Part shown: piece by piece, positions 1-7,617 of the stretch
Layout: every line of letters begins with the position of its first letter
Numbering within the stretch: the first letter of the stretch is position 1
DNA from: Streptomyces sp. ISL-36
GTDB taxonomy: Bacteria > Actinomycetota > Actinomycetes > Streptomycetales > Streptomycetaceae
Reading direction: 5' to 3'
NCBI RefSeq assembly: GCF_018614205.1
Contig: NZ_JAGGOS010000112.1
Coordinates: 1 to 42,518 of the forward strand
DNA length: 42,518 bases
Program-made: the position numbers and the translations under genes
The notes under the pieces: model-generated
The model's input: only the letters and a program-made list of their open reading frames with translations
What the model was told of the DNA's origin: nothing
Database searches by the model: none

Positions 1-27
1 CGCGGCTTCCAGGCCACCGACCGCTGA
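1..27 (+). CDS. C-terminal tail of an upstream gene (partial)
   Basis: The first 27 bases can be read as an open frame ending RGFQATDR followed by TGA, 30 bases ahead of the csoR-like gene and on the same strand. That is the only support. A copper chaperone or P-type ATPase would suit the neighbour, but eight residues identify nothing. Confidence 0.3.
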   Translation, partial: RGFQATDR

Positions 28-57
28 CATTCCCTGCGGACACCCGAGGAGGCCGCC

Positions 58-339
58 GTGGCCGGCTACGTACAGCACAAGGAAGACATCATCAGGCGCC
101 TGAGGCGCATCGAGGGGCAGGTACGGGGGGTGCAGCGGATGGTCGACGAGGACGTCTACTGCATCGATGTACTGACCCAGGTCTCCGCCATCAACGCGGC
201 ACTCCAGTCCTGCGCCGTGGCCCTCCTGGACGAGCACCTCAGCTGCTGCGTCACCGAGGCGATCGCCCAGGGCGGGGACCAGGCGAAGGTGAAGGTGGGC
301 GAGGCGTCCAAGGCCATCGCCCGGCTGATCAGGACCTGA
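58..339 (+). CDS. csoR: CsoR-family copper-sensing repressor
   Basis: This 93-residue all-helical DUF156 protein would bind operators as a multimer and release them when Cu(I) binds. The copper fingerprint of the family is present: Cys35 (VYC), His60 (DEH) and Cys64 (second Cys of LSCC). The N-terminal HKEDIIRRLRRIEGQVRG is the signature helix, with Arg/Lys residues used for DNA binding. The GTG start follows GAGGAGG by a few bases. The length is normal for CsoR. Palindromes of CsoR type occur in this window at 525, 37971 and 38005. Nickel/cobalt (RcnR) or persulfide (CstR) sensing is less likely because of the Cys-His-Cys set. Confidence 0.88.
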   Translation: MAGYVQHKEDIIRRLRRIEGQVRGVQRMVDEDVYCIDVLTQVSAINAALQSCAVALLDEHLSCCVTEAIAQGGDQAKVKVGEASKAIARLIRT

Positions 340-524
340 CACTCCCCCAGGCGAGGGATCAACCGCTCTTGCGTGAAGGGCAGTCGGCGGACAGCGTGAC
401 GCTCAGGCGGAGACAGAGCCCGAGCACCTGCCGAAGGAGCACCAGCTCCGCCGAACCGGGCAGACCGGGGCCGCAGACCTTCGCGCAGGGGCGGTTCGTC
501 ATGAGGGTCGACATCCCGCCATCG

Positions 525-539
525 TACCCCTGGGGGGTA
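525..539. promoter_or_regulatory. CsoR-like operator upstream of blaI
   Basis: TACCCC-TGG-GGGGTA is a perfect 6-3-6 palindrome, followed directly by the AT-rich TATATCTA, a possible -10. It lies about 100 bases before the BlaI-family gene, in the 300-base gene-free stretch 340-639, where nothing else stands out. It closely resembles the TACCC...GGGTA sites described for actinobacterial CsoR. Binding by the CsoR at 58 is inferred. Confidence 0.6.
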
Positions 540-639
540 TATCTATGCCGGGTGGACGGCCCGTACGATGAACTGCCCGTGGTCCTGTCCGGTCGATCAG
601 CCCGGCAAGACCGGCCGGACAGGGCCGTAGGGGGAGGGG

Positions 640-1440
640 ATGCGCGTGCGCCGGCTGGGAGAGCTCGAGGCCGAGATAATGGACCGCCTGTGGGCCTGGC
701 GAAGGCCCGCCACGGTCCGCGAGATCGTCGACGACATCAATCTGGGGCGCCGGGTCGCCTACACGACGGTGATGACGGTGGCGGACATCCTCCACCGCAA
801 GGGCTGGCTCCGCCGCGAGAAGGCGGGCAGGGCCTGGCTGTACGAACCGGTCCGCAGCCGCGAGGAGTACACCGCCGCCCTGATGCAGGACGCCCTGGGC
901 GACAGCGCGGACCGCCCGGCCGCCCTCCTGCGCTTCGTGGAGACCATCTCCCACGAGGACATGGAGGCGCTGGACGCGGCCCTGCGCGCGGCCCGCGGCA
1001 CGGGGGGCGGCGACCCGGACTCCCCACGGCCCGACACAGCGAGTCCCGACTCCACGGCTCTCGACTCCACGCATCCCCACTCCCCACGGCCCGACACAGC
1101 GAGCCCCGACTCCACGGCTCTCGACTCCACGCGGCCCGACTCCCCACGGCTCGACTCCACACGGCTCGACCCCGCAGGTGCCGACTCCCCACGGCTCGAC
1201 CCGACGGGCCCCCGGGTCCGCGGCCACCGGCCCACCACCCCCGGGCCCGCCGCTCTCCACCGATCCGGTGCCGCGGGCGGCCCGCCCACCGGCGGCGGAA
1301 CGACCGGATCCGCGCCGGCGCGCTCCCATCCCCGCCCGGGTGATCCGGAGCACGTCCCACGCCACGGCCCCGCCTCCGGCCCGCCGGCCGGCCCGCGGAC
1401 CGGCACCCCCGACGCACGCCCCCACGGAGGCACCGCGTGA
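640..1440 (+). CDS. BlaI/MecI/CopY-family repressor with repeat-rich tail
   Basis: Residues 1-115 form a BlaI-type winged helix followed by a dimerisation segment (LGELEAEIMDRLW, YTTVMTVADILHRKGWL, AWLYEPV). BlaI repressors are normally cleaved or released through a membrane M56 peptidase, and one is encoded directly downstream with a 4-base ATGA-type overlap (1437-1440), so the pair should be co-translated. The start is supported by a GGGGGAGGGG ribosome site. From about residue 126 to 266 the protein is unusual: low complexity rich in Asp, Ser, Pro, Thr, with two near-identical 20-residue repeats and decayed copies, against a usual family length of about 125. The tail could be disordered, or the true end lost by repeat expansion. 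An upstream copper-type operator may add metal control. Confidence 0.85.
   Translation: MRVRRLGELEAEIMDRLWAWRRPATVREIVDDINLGRRVAYTTVMTVADILHRKGWLRREKAGRAWLYEPVRSREEYTAALMQDALGDSADRPAALLRFVETISHEDMEALDAALRAARGTGGGDPDSPRPDTASPDSTALDSTHPHSPRPDTASPDSTALDSTRPDSPRLDSTRLDPAGADSPRLDPTGPRVRGHRPTTPGPAALHRSGAAGGPPTGGGTTGSAPARSHPRPGDPEHVPRHGPASGPPAGPRTGTPDARPHGGTA
1018..1206 (+). repeat. 60-bp in-frame tandem repeat inside the blaI-like gene
   Basis: Positions 1021-1080 and 1081-1140 are nearly identical 60-base units, followed by shorter decayed copies up to about 1206. The period is a multiple of three and encodes repeats beginning SPRPDTASPDST. The copies differ by only a few bases, so the duplication looks recent. 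Confidence 0.9.
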
Positions 1441-2348
1441 ACCATCACGCGCTGCCGCCGCTCGGAGTGGCGCTGCTCTCCGGACTCCTCATCCCCTGGC
1501 TTCTCGTACGCGCCCGCTGGGCCCAGCAGGTGCCGCGCCTCGCCCTGGGTGTCTGGGCGGCCAGCGGCGCCCTCTTCGCCGGCTCCGCCGCCCTTTTCCC
1601 CGCGCAGCTCGTCCTGCCGGCAAAGATCAGTCACCGGCTGACGGACATGGCGTTCACCCTTCAATTCCCCTCCTTCAACCGCCTTCTCGAAATGACCGGC
1701 CGCGAATGCCTGGCCCTTTCCCTGGCGCTCGCCGTCCTCGCCCTACCCACCGCCGGATTCGTCCGCGAACTGCTGCGGGCCCGGCGGGCACGCCTGCGGC
1801 ACGCGGGGGTGCTGCGGCTGGTCGGACGGTACGACCCCGCTTTACGGGCGACGGTCCTCGACCACGCCCGGCCCGCCGTGTACTGCCTGCCCGGCCGCTC
1901 GCGCCGCGTCGTCGTCTCCTCGGGCGCCGTGGACACGCTCACGACGGCCCAGCTGGCGGCGGCGCTCGCGCACGAGCGGGCGCACATCGCCGGCCGGCAC
2001 CACCTGCTGGTCGCGGCGGCGGAGGCCTTCGCCGCCGTGTTCCCCCGGCTCCCGCTCGCCCGGCACGGCGGCACCGCCGTACCGCTGCTGCTCGAAATGA
2101 CCGCCGACGACCGGGCGTTGCGGCGCTGCTCGCGGGACGCCCTGGCCACGGCGCTGTACGCGCTCGCCTCGGGCAGGGCACCGCGCGAGGCGTTCGCGGC
2201 GGGCGGGCCCTCGGCGGCGCTGCGCATGCGGAGGATCCTCACCCCGCACAGCGCGGGACACCCGGTCCTGCGGGGCCTGTTGACGATCGCGGCGGCGGCG
2301 ACGGCGGTGGCACCGTTGATCGTCGCCTGCTGTTCCATCCCGGGGTAA
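1437..2348 (+). CDS. M56/M48-type membrane metallopeptidase (BlaR1-like)
   Basis: This 303-residue membrane peptidase is the usual partner of a BlaI repressor. Hydrophobic segments lie near residues 8-25, 36-58, 90-108 and 280-298. The zinc site is H179-E180-R-A-H183 with E220 (LLLEMTADD) as likely third ligand. It lacks the large extracellular penicillin-binding sensor domain of BlaR1, as is common in actinobacteria, so its signal is unknown. Codon 136 is TTA (1842-1844), the only in-frame TTA I found in the genes of this window. In Streptomyces TTA needs the developmental tRNA bldA, so expression may be tied to morphological development. The start overlaps the BlaI stop. Confidence 0.85.
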   Translation: MNHHALPPLGVALLSGLLIPWLLVRARWAQQVPRLALGVWAASGALFAGSAALFPAQLVLPAKISHRLTDMAFTLQFPSFNRLLEMTGRECLALSLALAVLALPTAGFVRELLRARRARLRHAGVLRLVGRYDPALRATVLDHARPAVYCLPGRSRRVVVSSGAVDTLTTAQLAAALAHERAHIAGRHHLLVAAAEAFAAVFPRLPLARHGGTAVPLLLEMTADDRALRRCSRDALATALYALASGRAPREAFAAGGPSAALRMRRILTPHSAGHPVLRGLLTIAAAATAVAPLIVACCSIPG

Positions 2349-2373
2349 TCGACTCGGTTCAGCGCTCGGCCAG

Positions 2374-2398
2374 TACGTATTTACTAAGTGAATTCGTA
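2374..2398. promoter_or_regulatory. 25-bp AT-rich palindrome (operator candidate)
   Basis: Arms TACG-ATT-ACT and AGT-AAT-CGTA pair around a central A, with single mismatched bases between blocks, so 20 of 24 arm bases are symmetric. It sits in the AT-rich gap between the M56 and GNAT genes, unlike its surroundings, about 90 bases before the GNAT start. The binding protein is unknown. The BlaI-type repressor nearby is one candidate. Confidence 0.55.
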
Positions 2399-2485
2399 GA
2401 TTTCGCATCGGTCACATCGGCCTGAATTCCCGGCTATTGTGGGTATGTTGGGGCGCAGGCTCGGCACGTCGAAGGGTACGAACCA

Positions 2486-2965
2486 ATGCAGCTGGCTGAC
2501 GTGCGGACGGCAGCAGCCGCCGACGCGACGACGATATCCAGGCTGCTGGCGGACGTCATTCGGGGCAGCTACGACGGAATACTCGGCGAAATCCCGGCGC
2601 GCCGTCTGGCCTCCACTCAATGTGCACTTCCGCGTATCCGTGCGGAAATTGAAATTCCCGGTGGCGCGCCCGGTTGGCTGGGCTGGCTGGTGGCCACCGA
2701 CACGGACGGCGCGATCGTCGGCGCGGCCGCGGGCGGGGTCCCGGTGCCGGGCGAGGGCGAGCTGTACGCGCTGTGCGTGGCGGAGGGTTCACGCCGGCGG
2801 GGGGCGGGATCGGCGTTGCTGGCGGCGACGACGGACCGGATGCGTCGGTTCGGGGCGCGCGAGATGCGGGTGACGCTGCCGACTCCCGAGGACCCGGCGC
2901 TGCCGTTCTACGAGAACCAGGGCTTCGGCCCCCTGACGCCGACGCGCCTGGCGCGGGCGCTGTGA
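2486..2965 (+). CDS. GNAT-family N-acetyltransferase
   Basis: This 159-residue protein would transfer acetyl from acetyl-CoA to an unknown amine. The GNAT core is visible: the acceptor strand ELYALCVAEGSRRRGAGSALL carries the R/Q-x-x-G-x-G/A pyrophosphate loop (RRRGAGS, about residues 107-113), followed by the C-terminal FYENQGFGPL motif. A GAAGGG site lies about 9 bases before the ATG. The upstream gap holds a 25-bp palindrome, suggesting separate control from blaI/M56. The substrate cannot be told from sequence. Confidence 0.85.
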   Translation: MQLADVRTAAAADATTISRLLADVIRGSYDGILGEIPARRLASTQCALPRIRAEIEIPGGAPGWLGWLVATDTDGAIVGAAAGGVPVPGEGELYALCVAEGSRRRGAGSALLAATTDRMRRFGAREMRVTLPTPEDPALPFYENQGFGPLTPTRLARAL

Positions 2966-2969
2966 CCCC

Positions 2970-2988
2970 GGCGGTCGCCGCGACCGCC
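2970..2988 (+). terminator. Hairpin after the GNAT gene
   Basis: GGCGGTCG-CCG-CGACCGCC is a perfect 8-bp stem with a 3-base loop, starting five bases after the stop codon. There is no clear T-run, as is common in actinomycetes. Confidence 0.5.
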
Positions 2989-3083
2989 CCAGTGCCGTAG
3001 CCCCCTGAGCGCCCCAACCGCCCCAGTGCCGTAGCCCCCGAGCGCCGCAATCCCCTGAGTGTCGCAACCCCTGAGTGTCGCGA
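2983..3083 (+). repeat. Short degenerate tandem repeats in intergenic DNA
   Basis: A unit of about 34 bases starting ACCGCCCCAGTGCCGTAG occurs at 2983 and again at 3017. A 16-base unit, CCCCTGAGTGTCGCAA, follows at 3052 and 3068. They fill much of the gene-free stretch 2966-3274, where I see no other feature. Units are adjoining without unique spacers, so this is not a CRISPR array. Confidence 0.75.
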
Positions 3084-3274
3084 CCCCGTGACTGTCCTAG
3101 CCGCCCGGCCGCCGAGTGCGTGGCATGGCCGAAGTACGCCATCGCGTGTTCACGCCGTCCGATCCGCTGGATCCCGCACCCCTGCCCCCGTCAGGATTGA
3201 TCCAGCGGCGCGGCCCCGGCGGCACGGGCGCCCCGCCCGGACGGCATGGACCGAGCGAGCCCCTGGAGGAGCGG

Positions 3275-4168
3275 ATGCACACACCGAGCGGCACATCCCT
3301 GCCCGTCGTGCCCGCAGCGCTCGCGCCGGTCCTGCCGTCCCGATACGACGGCGGAACCGTCCCGCCCCCCGGCGCCGGCATCCGCGTGACGTCCGACAGC
3401 CTTCCCGGACTGGAGTCCGTCGCCCCCGGCGGCCCGGAGTCGATCTGGCTGTACGACGCCCTTCTCGGCCCGCACAGCGCGGACATCGTCCGCTATCTGA
3501 GTCTCGCCCGCACCACCGGCGGCCCCGTGCTCGACCTCGGTTCCGGCGCGGGCCGGCTCGCCGTCCCCTTCGCCCGGCACGGCTTCGCCGTCGAGGCCGT
3601 CGACCGGGACGTGTCCGCCCTGGAACGGATCGAGACCTGGGCCCGGCGCATCGGACCGCAGGTCGCCGAACTGATCCGGACGACGCGGGCCGACCTCGCC
3701 GGACTCCGCCTGCAGCGCAGTTACCGGCTCGCGCTCCTCGCCGGCGCCATGGTGTCCGCCGTCCCCCCGCGGGCCCGCCCCGGTCTGCTGCGCGAGATCG
3801 CCTCGCACCTGGACACCGGCGGCGCCCTCGCCCTGGACTACACCTCCCACCTCCTGCCCGGCCTGATCGCCGAGCCGCAGCGGACCTGGGCCTTCCAGGT
3901 CCCCCGGTTCGACGGGATCGACGAGTGGGTGGTGGCCCGGCAGGTCTTCGACCTGCGCGCGATGAGCGAGCGGATCACGTACTACGCGGCCAGGACCGGC
4001 AAGCTCTCCACCGAGCGGGCCGTCCTGACGACCGACAAGTGGATCATCGACCCCGAGCGCCTCGCGGCCGAGCTGCACTCCGCGGGCCTGCACATCGAGG
4101 GCCGGCGCCGGCACCGTATCGACGAACGCACGGAGAGCGTGCTGCTCGTCTGCCGTACGGACGGCTGA
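3275..4168 (+). CDS. Class I SAM-dependent methyltransferase
   Basis: This is a Rossmann methyltransferase of 297 residues. Motif I VLDLGSGAGRLAVPFA and the acidic strand end VEAVDRD bind SAM, and a substrate-side C-terminal half follows. I chose the ATG at 3275 because GGAGGA lies four bases upstream. A GTG at 3116 would add 53 poorly structured residues. The region before the core, with GPESIWLYDALLG, is also seen in small-molecule methyltransferases. It stands alone between GNAT and Fur genes, so its substrate is unknown. It might serve the accessory operons downstream, but nothing links it directly. Confidence 0.8.
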   Translation: MHTPSGTSLPVVPAALAPVLPSRYDGGTVPPPGAGIRVTSDSLPGLESVAPGGPESIWLYDALLGPHSADIVRYLSLARTTGGPVLDLGSGAGRLAVPFARHGFAVEAVDRDVSALERIETWARRIGPQVAELIRTTRADLAGLRLQRSYRLALLAGAMVSAVPPRARPGLLREIASHLDTGGALALDYTSHLLPGLIAEPQRTWAFQVPRFDGIDEWVVARQVFDLRAMSERITYYAARTGKLSTERAVLTTDKWIIDPERLAAELHSAGLHIEGRRRHRIDERTESVLLVCRTDG

Positions 4169-4243
4169 CCCCCATTCCGAAGGGGCAAGAGGTACGATGC
4201 CCACAAATGTTTGAGCCGACCAGGTGGCGGGCGGGCGGAGAAG

Positions 4244-4684
4244 ATGGCAGTCGTGGATGAGCTGACGGGCCGCGAGGCGGTGATCCAGCGCCTGCGTGAT
4301 GTCGGGCTGCGGGTCACGGGTCCGCGCCTCGAGGTGCTCACGGTGCTCGCCTCGGCCGGCCATCTCGACGTGGAGGCGATCACCGCCACCGCTCGCGAGC
4401 GGCTCGGCACCCTCACCAGCCAGGCCGTGTACGAAATGCTGCGCCACTTCCAGGAGACCGGCCTGGTCAGCAAGTTCGACCGGCCCGGGCTGCCGGCCGT
4501 CTTCGAGATCTCCGGCCCGCCGCACCAGCACGCCCTGTGCGTGCAGTGCGGCCGGGTGGAGAACGTCGAGGCGGACGCCCCGAAGCCGCCCCGCCGCGCG
4601 CTGCCCGACTGGAGCATGAGCGAGGCCGAGATCGTCTTCAAGGGCCTCTGCCCGGACTGCGCCCGCGAGAGCGCGACGGGCTGA
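4244..4684 (+). CDS. Fur-family metal/peroxide-responsive repressor
   Basis: The 146-residue protein has an N-terminal winged helix (GLRVTGPRLEVLTVL ... SQAVYEMLRHFQETGLV) and a C-terminal metal-binding dimerisation domain. The structural zinc site is intact: C99-V-Q-C102 and C136-P-D-C139, with the HQH of PPHQHALC as regulatory ligands. Fur relatives sense iron, zinc, nickel or peroxide. In Streptomyces several Fur-type proteins control catalase or superoxide dismutase genes, but no such target is adjacent. The start is uncertain: ATG 4244 follows GGCGGAG closely, and an upstream ATG/GTG is possible. Residue choice does not separate the subfamilies by eye. Confidence 0.85.
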   Translation: MAVVDELTGREAVIQRLRDVGLRVTGPRLEVLTVLASAGHLDVEAITATARERLGTLTSQAVYEMLRHFQETGLVSKFDRPGLPAVFEISGPPHQHALCVQCGRVENVEADAPKPPRRALPDWSMSEAEIVFKGLCPDCARESATG

Positions 4685-4896
4685 GCCCGACCCGGACACG
4701 GCCGGCGCACGGCCGGCGCGCAGCCGGGGCAGGGCCGACGCAAGGCCGGCCGGCACATGGCCGAAACCCGGCTTCCGTTCCGGCTGCGGCCCAGCTGAGA
4801 CCGTATGAACACCGTGCGTGGCGTTCGATTCTGTGGCAGGGTCTAGCGGGGCGATTCAACGGGATCCACAGGGGTCCGAGGGGAGTCTGCTGCGCT

Positions 4897-5922
4897 GTGA
4901 CCAAAAACGCCACCGGAACGCGTACGGGAAGCGATCAGGCTCTCGCCGTCTATCTCGAGCTCCGTGCCCGCCCCGCCTCCGCCTTCGACGAGGTCGCGGA
5001 CGGGCTCGCCCTCTCCGCCGACGAGCGGGAGCGATGTCGTGGCGAACTCGCCACCCTCGGACTGATCGAGCCGGCCGCGTCCGACGCGCACGCCGTCGTC
5101 GACCCCGACATCGCGCTGGTCCGCCTCCTCCAGTGCGAGCGCGACCGGCTGGAGAACCGGCTCGCCGAGACCAGCCGGGCGCAGACCACCCTGGCCACCC
5201 TCGCCGGCCCCTTCCTGCGGGCCGGTAGCGCCCCCCGCTCCGAGGTCGAGGTCGAGATCGTCACCGATCCGCAGCGCGTACGGCAGGAACTGGCCAGGCT
5301 CACCGACACCGTGCGCACCGCCGTCCACTCCATGCACACCGGCTCCGTGCGCCGCGAGGACATGGCGGACGAGCTGGAACGCGACCGGCGCAGGACCTCC
5401 CGGGGGGTGCGTGTCCGCGCCATGTACAGCCGCCGGATCACCTCCGTACCGGACATGGGGCAGCATCTGGAGGAGCGGGCCGCCCTCGGGGTGGAGGTCA
5501 GGTTCTCCCCTGTCGTGCCGATGAACATGGTCCTCGCCGACGAGAACTTCGCGCTGCTGCCGACCGATCCGCACGACCCGGACTCCGCCACGAACCTCGC
5601 GCGCGGCCCCGGCCTGGTCCGCTCCTATCTCGCGCTGTACGAGTACTGCTGGCACGCGGCCACCGCCTACGGCGACGAGGGGACGGCCGAGCACGGCGGC
5701 GACGGGCTCTCCGACCAGCAGCGGGCCGCGCTCCACATGCTCGCCTCCGGCATCAAGGACGAGCAGATCGCGAAGAACCTCGGGGTCTCCCTGCGGACGG
5801 TCAGCCGGCTGATCTCCGAGGTCATGCAGGAGCTGGACGCGGCGAGCCGCTTCGAGGCCGGCGTGAAGGCGGCCCGGCTCGGTCTGCTCGACGGCGTCGA
5901 TCCACGCGAACCGGAGGCCTGA
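4897..5922 (+). CDS. LuxR-HTH regulator with TrmB-like sensor half (paralogue 1)
   Basis: The 341-residue protein has an N-terminal TrmB-like winged-helix region (LAVYLELRARPASAFDEVADGL ... CRGELATLGLIEP), a middle TrmB/phospholipase-D-like domain (RGVRVRAMYSRR, GVEVRFSPVVPMNMVLAD) and a C-terminal LuxR HTH (LSDQQRAALHMLASGIKDEQIAKNLGVSLRTVSRLISEVM). I place the start at GTG 4897, with AGGGGAG 11 bases before. The open frame runs further upstream but is not protein-like. The next gene is a clear paralogue in tandem, sharing whole motifs such as VPMNM. Regulators of this type often sit beside secondary-metabolite clusters. The ligand is unknown. Confidence 0.83.
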   Translation: MTKNATGTRTGSDQALAVYLELRARPASAFDEVADGLALSADERERCRGELATLGLIEPAASDAHAVVDPDIALVRLLQCERDRLENRLAETSRAQTTLATLAGPFLRAGSAPRSEVEVEIVTDPQRVRQELARLTDTVRTAVHSMHTGSVRREDMADELERDRRRTSRGVRVRAMYSRRITSVPDMGQHLEERAALGVEVRFSPVVPMNMVLADENFALLPTDPHDPDSATNLARGPGLVRSYLALYEYCWHAATAYGDEGTAEHGGDGLSDQQRAALHMLASGIKDEQIAKNLGVSLRTVSRLISEVMQELDAASRFEAGVKAARLGLLDGVDPREPEA

Positions 5923-6038
5923 CACCGGGAGTTCACGTGACGCACGACACATCCAAGATCGGCATGAAGGACTCCCGCCGAGCCGTGTGACAAGGTGAAG
6001 CGGGGCGACTCGGGACGGACGAGGGGGGTCACTTCGCC

Positions 6039-7094
6039 ATGGTCACGACGGGCGACGGCATCGGAGAACACGCGACCGAGGCGGCGGTACTGGCCCTCTA
6101 TCAGGAGCTCCGACGCCGCGGGGTGTCCAGCTTCGAGGAGGCCTACGCGGAGCTGAAGCTGGCGCCGGAGGAATTCGAACGATGTCGCGCCGAACTCACC
6201 TCCCTGGGTTTGATCGTTCCGACGAACGCCATCCACGCCACCGTCGCCGATGTACGGGACGGCAACTGGCGTCCCGAATCGGACACGGTGGCCGCGGTCG
6301 ACCCGGAGATCGCCCTGCTGCGGCTCCTGGAGCGGGAGCGCGAGCGGCTGCGTGAGCATCTCGCCGAGGCGGACAAGGCGTACAGCACGCTCGAGATCCT
6401 GGCGGGCACGTTCCTCCGGGCCGGTGCGCTGACCCGTTCCGAGGTGGAGGTCGAGGCGTTGACCGACTACCGCCGTATCCAGCAGGTGCTGGAGGACATC
6501 ACCGATGTGATGCAGGAGAGCTCGGCCTCGATGCACCCGGGCGGACCGACCCGGCAGATCCCGGAGCGCATGCTGGACCGGGACCGCCGCCAGCTCGCCA
6601 ACGGGGTGCGCGTACGCGCCATTTACGAACAGCGGGACGTCGGCCGGCCGGAGATGGCGGAGTTCCTGCGCCGGCGCGTCGAGCTGGGAGTGGAGATCAG
6701 ACTCGCCCCGGCCGTCCCGATGAACATGATCATCGCCGACCAGCAGTTCGCGCTCGTCCCCATCCGCCCCCAGGACCCCCGAGAAGGCGCCATCCTGGCG
6801 CGGGGTTCGGTGCTCGTGCGCTCGTATCTGGGTCTGTACGAGCACTGCTGGCACACCGCCTCGCCCTACGGGGACGACGTGGTGCCGGAGCGGGGTGGCG
6901 ACGGGCTCTCCGAGCAGCAGCGGGCGGCTCTGCGGATGCTGGCCTCGGGAATGAAGGACGAGAAGATCGCCCGGAGTCTGGGGGTCTCGCTGCGGACCGT
7001 CAGCCGCATGCTCTCCGAACTCATGCAGGAATTGGGGGCGTCGAGCCGATTCGAGGCCGGGGTGCGTGCCGTGCGGCTGGGCTGGCTCGACTGA
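6039..7094 (+). CDS. LuxR-HTH regulator with TrmB-like sensor half (paralogue 2)
   Basis: A 351-residue paralogue of the preceding gene with the same order: TrmB-like N-terminus (VLALYQELRRRGVSSFEEAYAEL), a central sensor-like domain (NGVRVRAIYEQRD, GVEIRLAPAVPMNMIIAD) and a C-terminal LuxR HTH (LSEQQRAALRMLASGMKDEKIARSLGVSLRTVSRMLSELM). It differs by an insert, about residues 62-78, after the first HTH. The pair most likely arose by tandem duplication. The gene ends at a strong hairpin shared with a convergent secreted peptide gene. Heterodimer formation or divided ligand specificity is possible but not shown. Confidence 0.85.
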   Translation: MVTTGDGIGEHATEAAVLALYQELRRRGVSSFEEAYAELKLAPEEFERCRAELTSLGLIVPTNAIHATVADVRDGNWRPESDTVAAVDPEIALLRLLERERERLREHLAEADKAYSTLEILAGTFLRAGALTRSEVEVEALTDYRRIQQVLEDITDVMQESSASMHPGGPTRQIPERMLDRDRRQLANGVRVRAIYEQRDVGRPEMAEFLRRRVELGVEIRLAPAVPMNMIIADQQFALVPIRPQDPREGAILARGSVLVRSYLGLYEHCWHTASPYGDDVVPERGGDGLSEQQRAALRMLASGMKDEKIARSLGVSLRTVSRMLSELMQELGASSRFEAGVRAVRLGWLD

Positions 7095-7118
7095 GAAACC
7101 GTTCCGGGAAATACGATC

Positions 7119-7152
7119 GGCCCCGCAATCGCCGTGCGGCGATTGCGGGGCC
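7119..7152. terminator. Strong bidirectional hairpin terminator
   Basis: A perfect 15-bp stem, GGCCCCGCAATCGCC with its complement, around the loop GTGC. It lies between the end of the second LuxR-type gene and the convergent small peptide gene, so it can serve both strands. Confidence 0.85.
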
Positions 7153-7209
7153 GTCCTGTTTCCAGCTGATACCCGCTGACTCCCCAGCTGAATTCAGCTC
7201 GTCGGTGCC

Positions 7210-7407
7210 TCAGTTGGTGGGGGCGACCGGCGTCGGGGAGGCCTTGGGCCAGTCGTTCTCCGCGCCGGCCTGCTGCGAGACGGGGGCGGAGGCGGAGTCG
7301 GGGGCGGCGACCAGGGCAGCACCGCCAGCGACGGCCATACACGCCACGACCGCGACGGAGAACTGGCGGACGGTCTTGCGAACACCGGCGATACGCACAG
7401 CAGACAT
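7210..7407 (-). CDS. Small secreted peptide (65 aa), signal candidate
   Basis: The ATG at 7407 follows an excellent GGAGGA site five bases upstream. The product has a basic N-region (RIAGVRKTVRQ), a hydrophobic core (FSVAVVACMAVAGGAALVAA) and Ala-rich cleavage options, leaving a mature peptide of about 25-31 residues that ends NDWPKASPTPVAPTN. It has no cysteines in the mature part and no RiPP-modifying enzyme beside it. It is convergent with two LuxR/TrmB-type regulators. Tiny Pro/Trp-containing secreted peptides next to such regulators look like peptide signals, but that role is inference. A longer frame upstream (to 7539) lacks a ribosome site. Confidence 0.7.
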   Translation of the reverse strand: MSAVRIAGVRKTVRQFSVAVVACMAVAGGAALVAAPDSASAPVSQQAGAENDWPKASPTPVAPTN

Positions 7408-7602
7408 GATTCCTCCAGGAGTTGGAATGTGAATTCCGCCTTCTGGGGGCCCGTGCCGCCGGGCGCTCCCTGAAGACATCTCCATATTGGCCCGCCCCGG
7501 GAAACGGATCCAGAGTTTCTCCATGCGTGGACTCGCCATGGCGTGGATGCGTCAATGTGCCACGGTGGCAACGGAATTAAGGGATCCGGAGCCCCCCATA
7601 CC

Positions 7603-7617
7603 TTTGGTTAGACCAAA
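7603..7617. promoter_or_regulatory. Inverted repeat over the glycosyltransferase stop codon
   Basis: TTTGGT-TAG-ACCAAA is a perfect 6-3-6 palindrome. It overlaps the TAA stop of the glycosyltransferase and lies about 195 bases before the peptide gene. It may be an operator for the peptide gene. It is too short and AT-rich to be a strong terminator. Confidence 0.35.

Noticed and set aside
2983..3083. CRISPR-like repeats
   Set aside because: Units are adjacent and decayed, with no unique spacers or cas genes.
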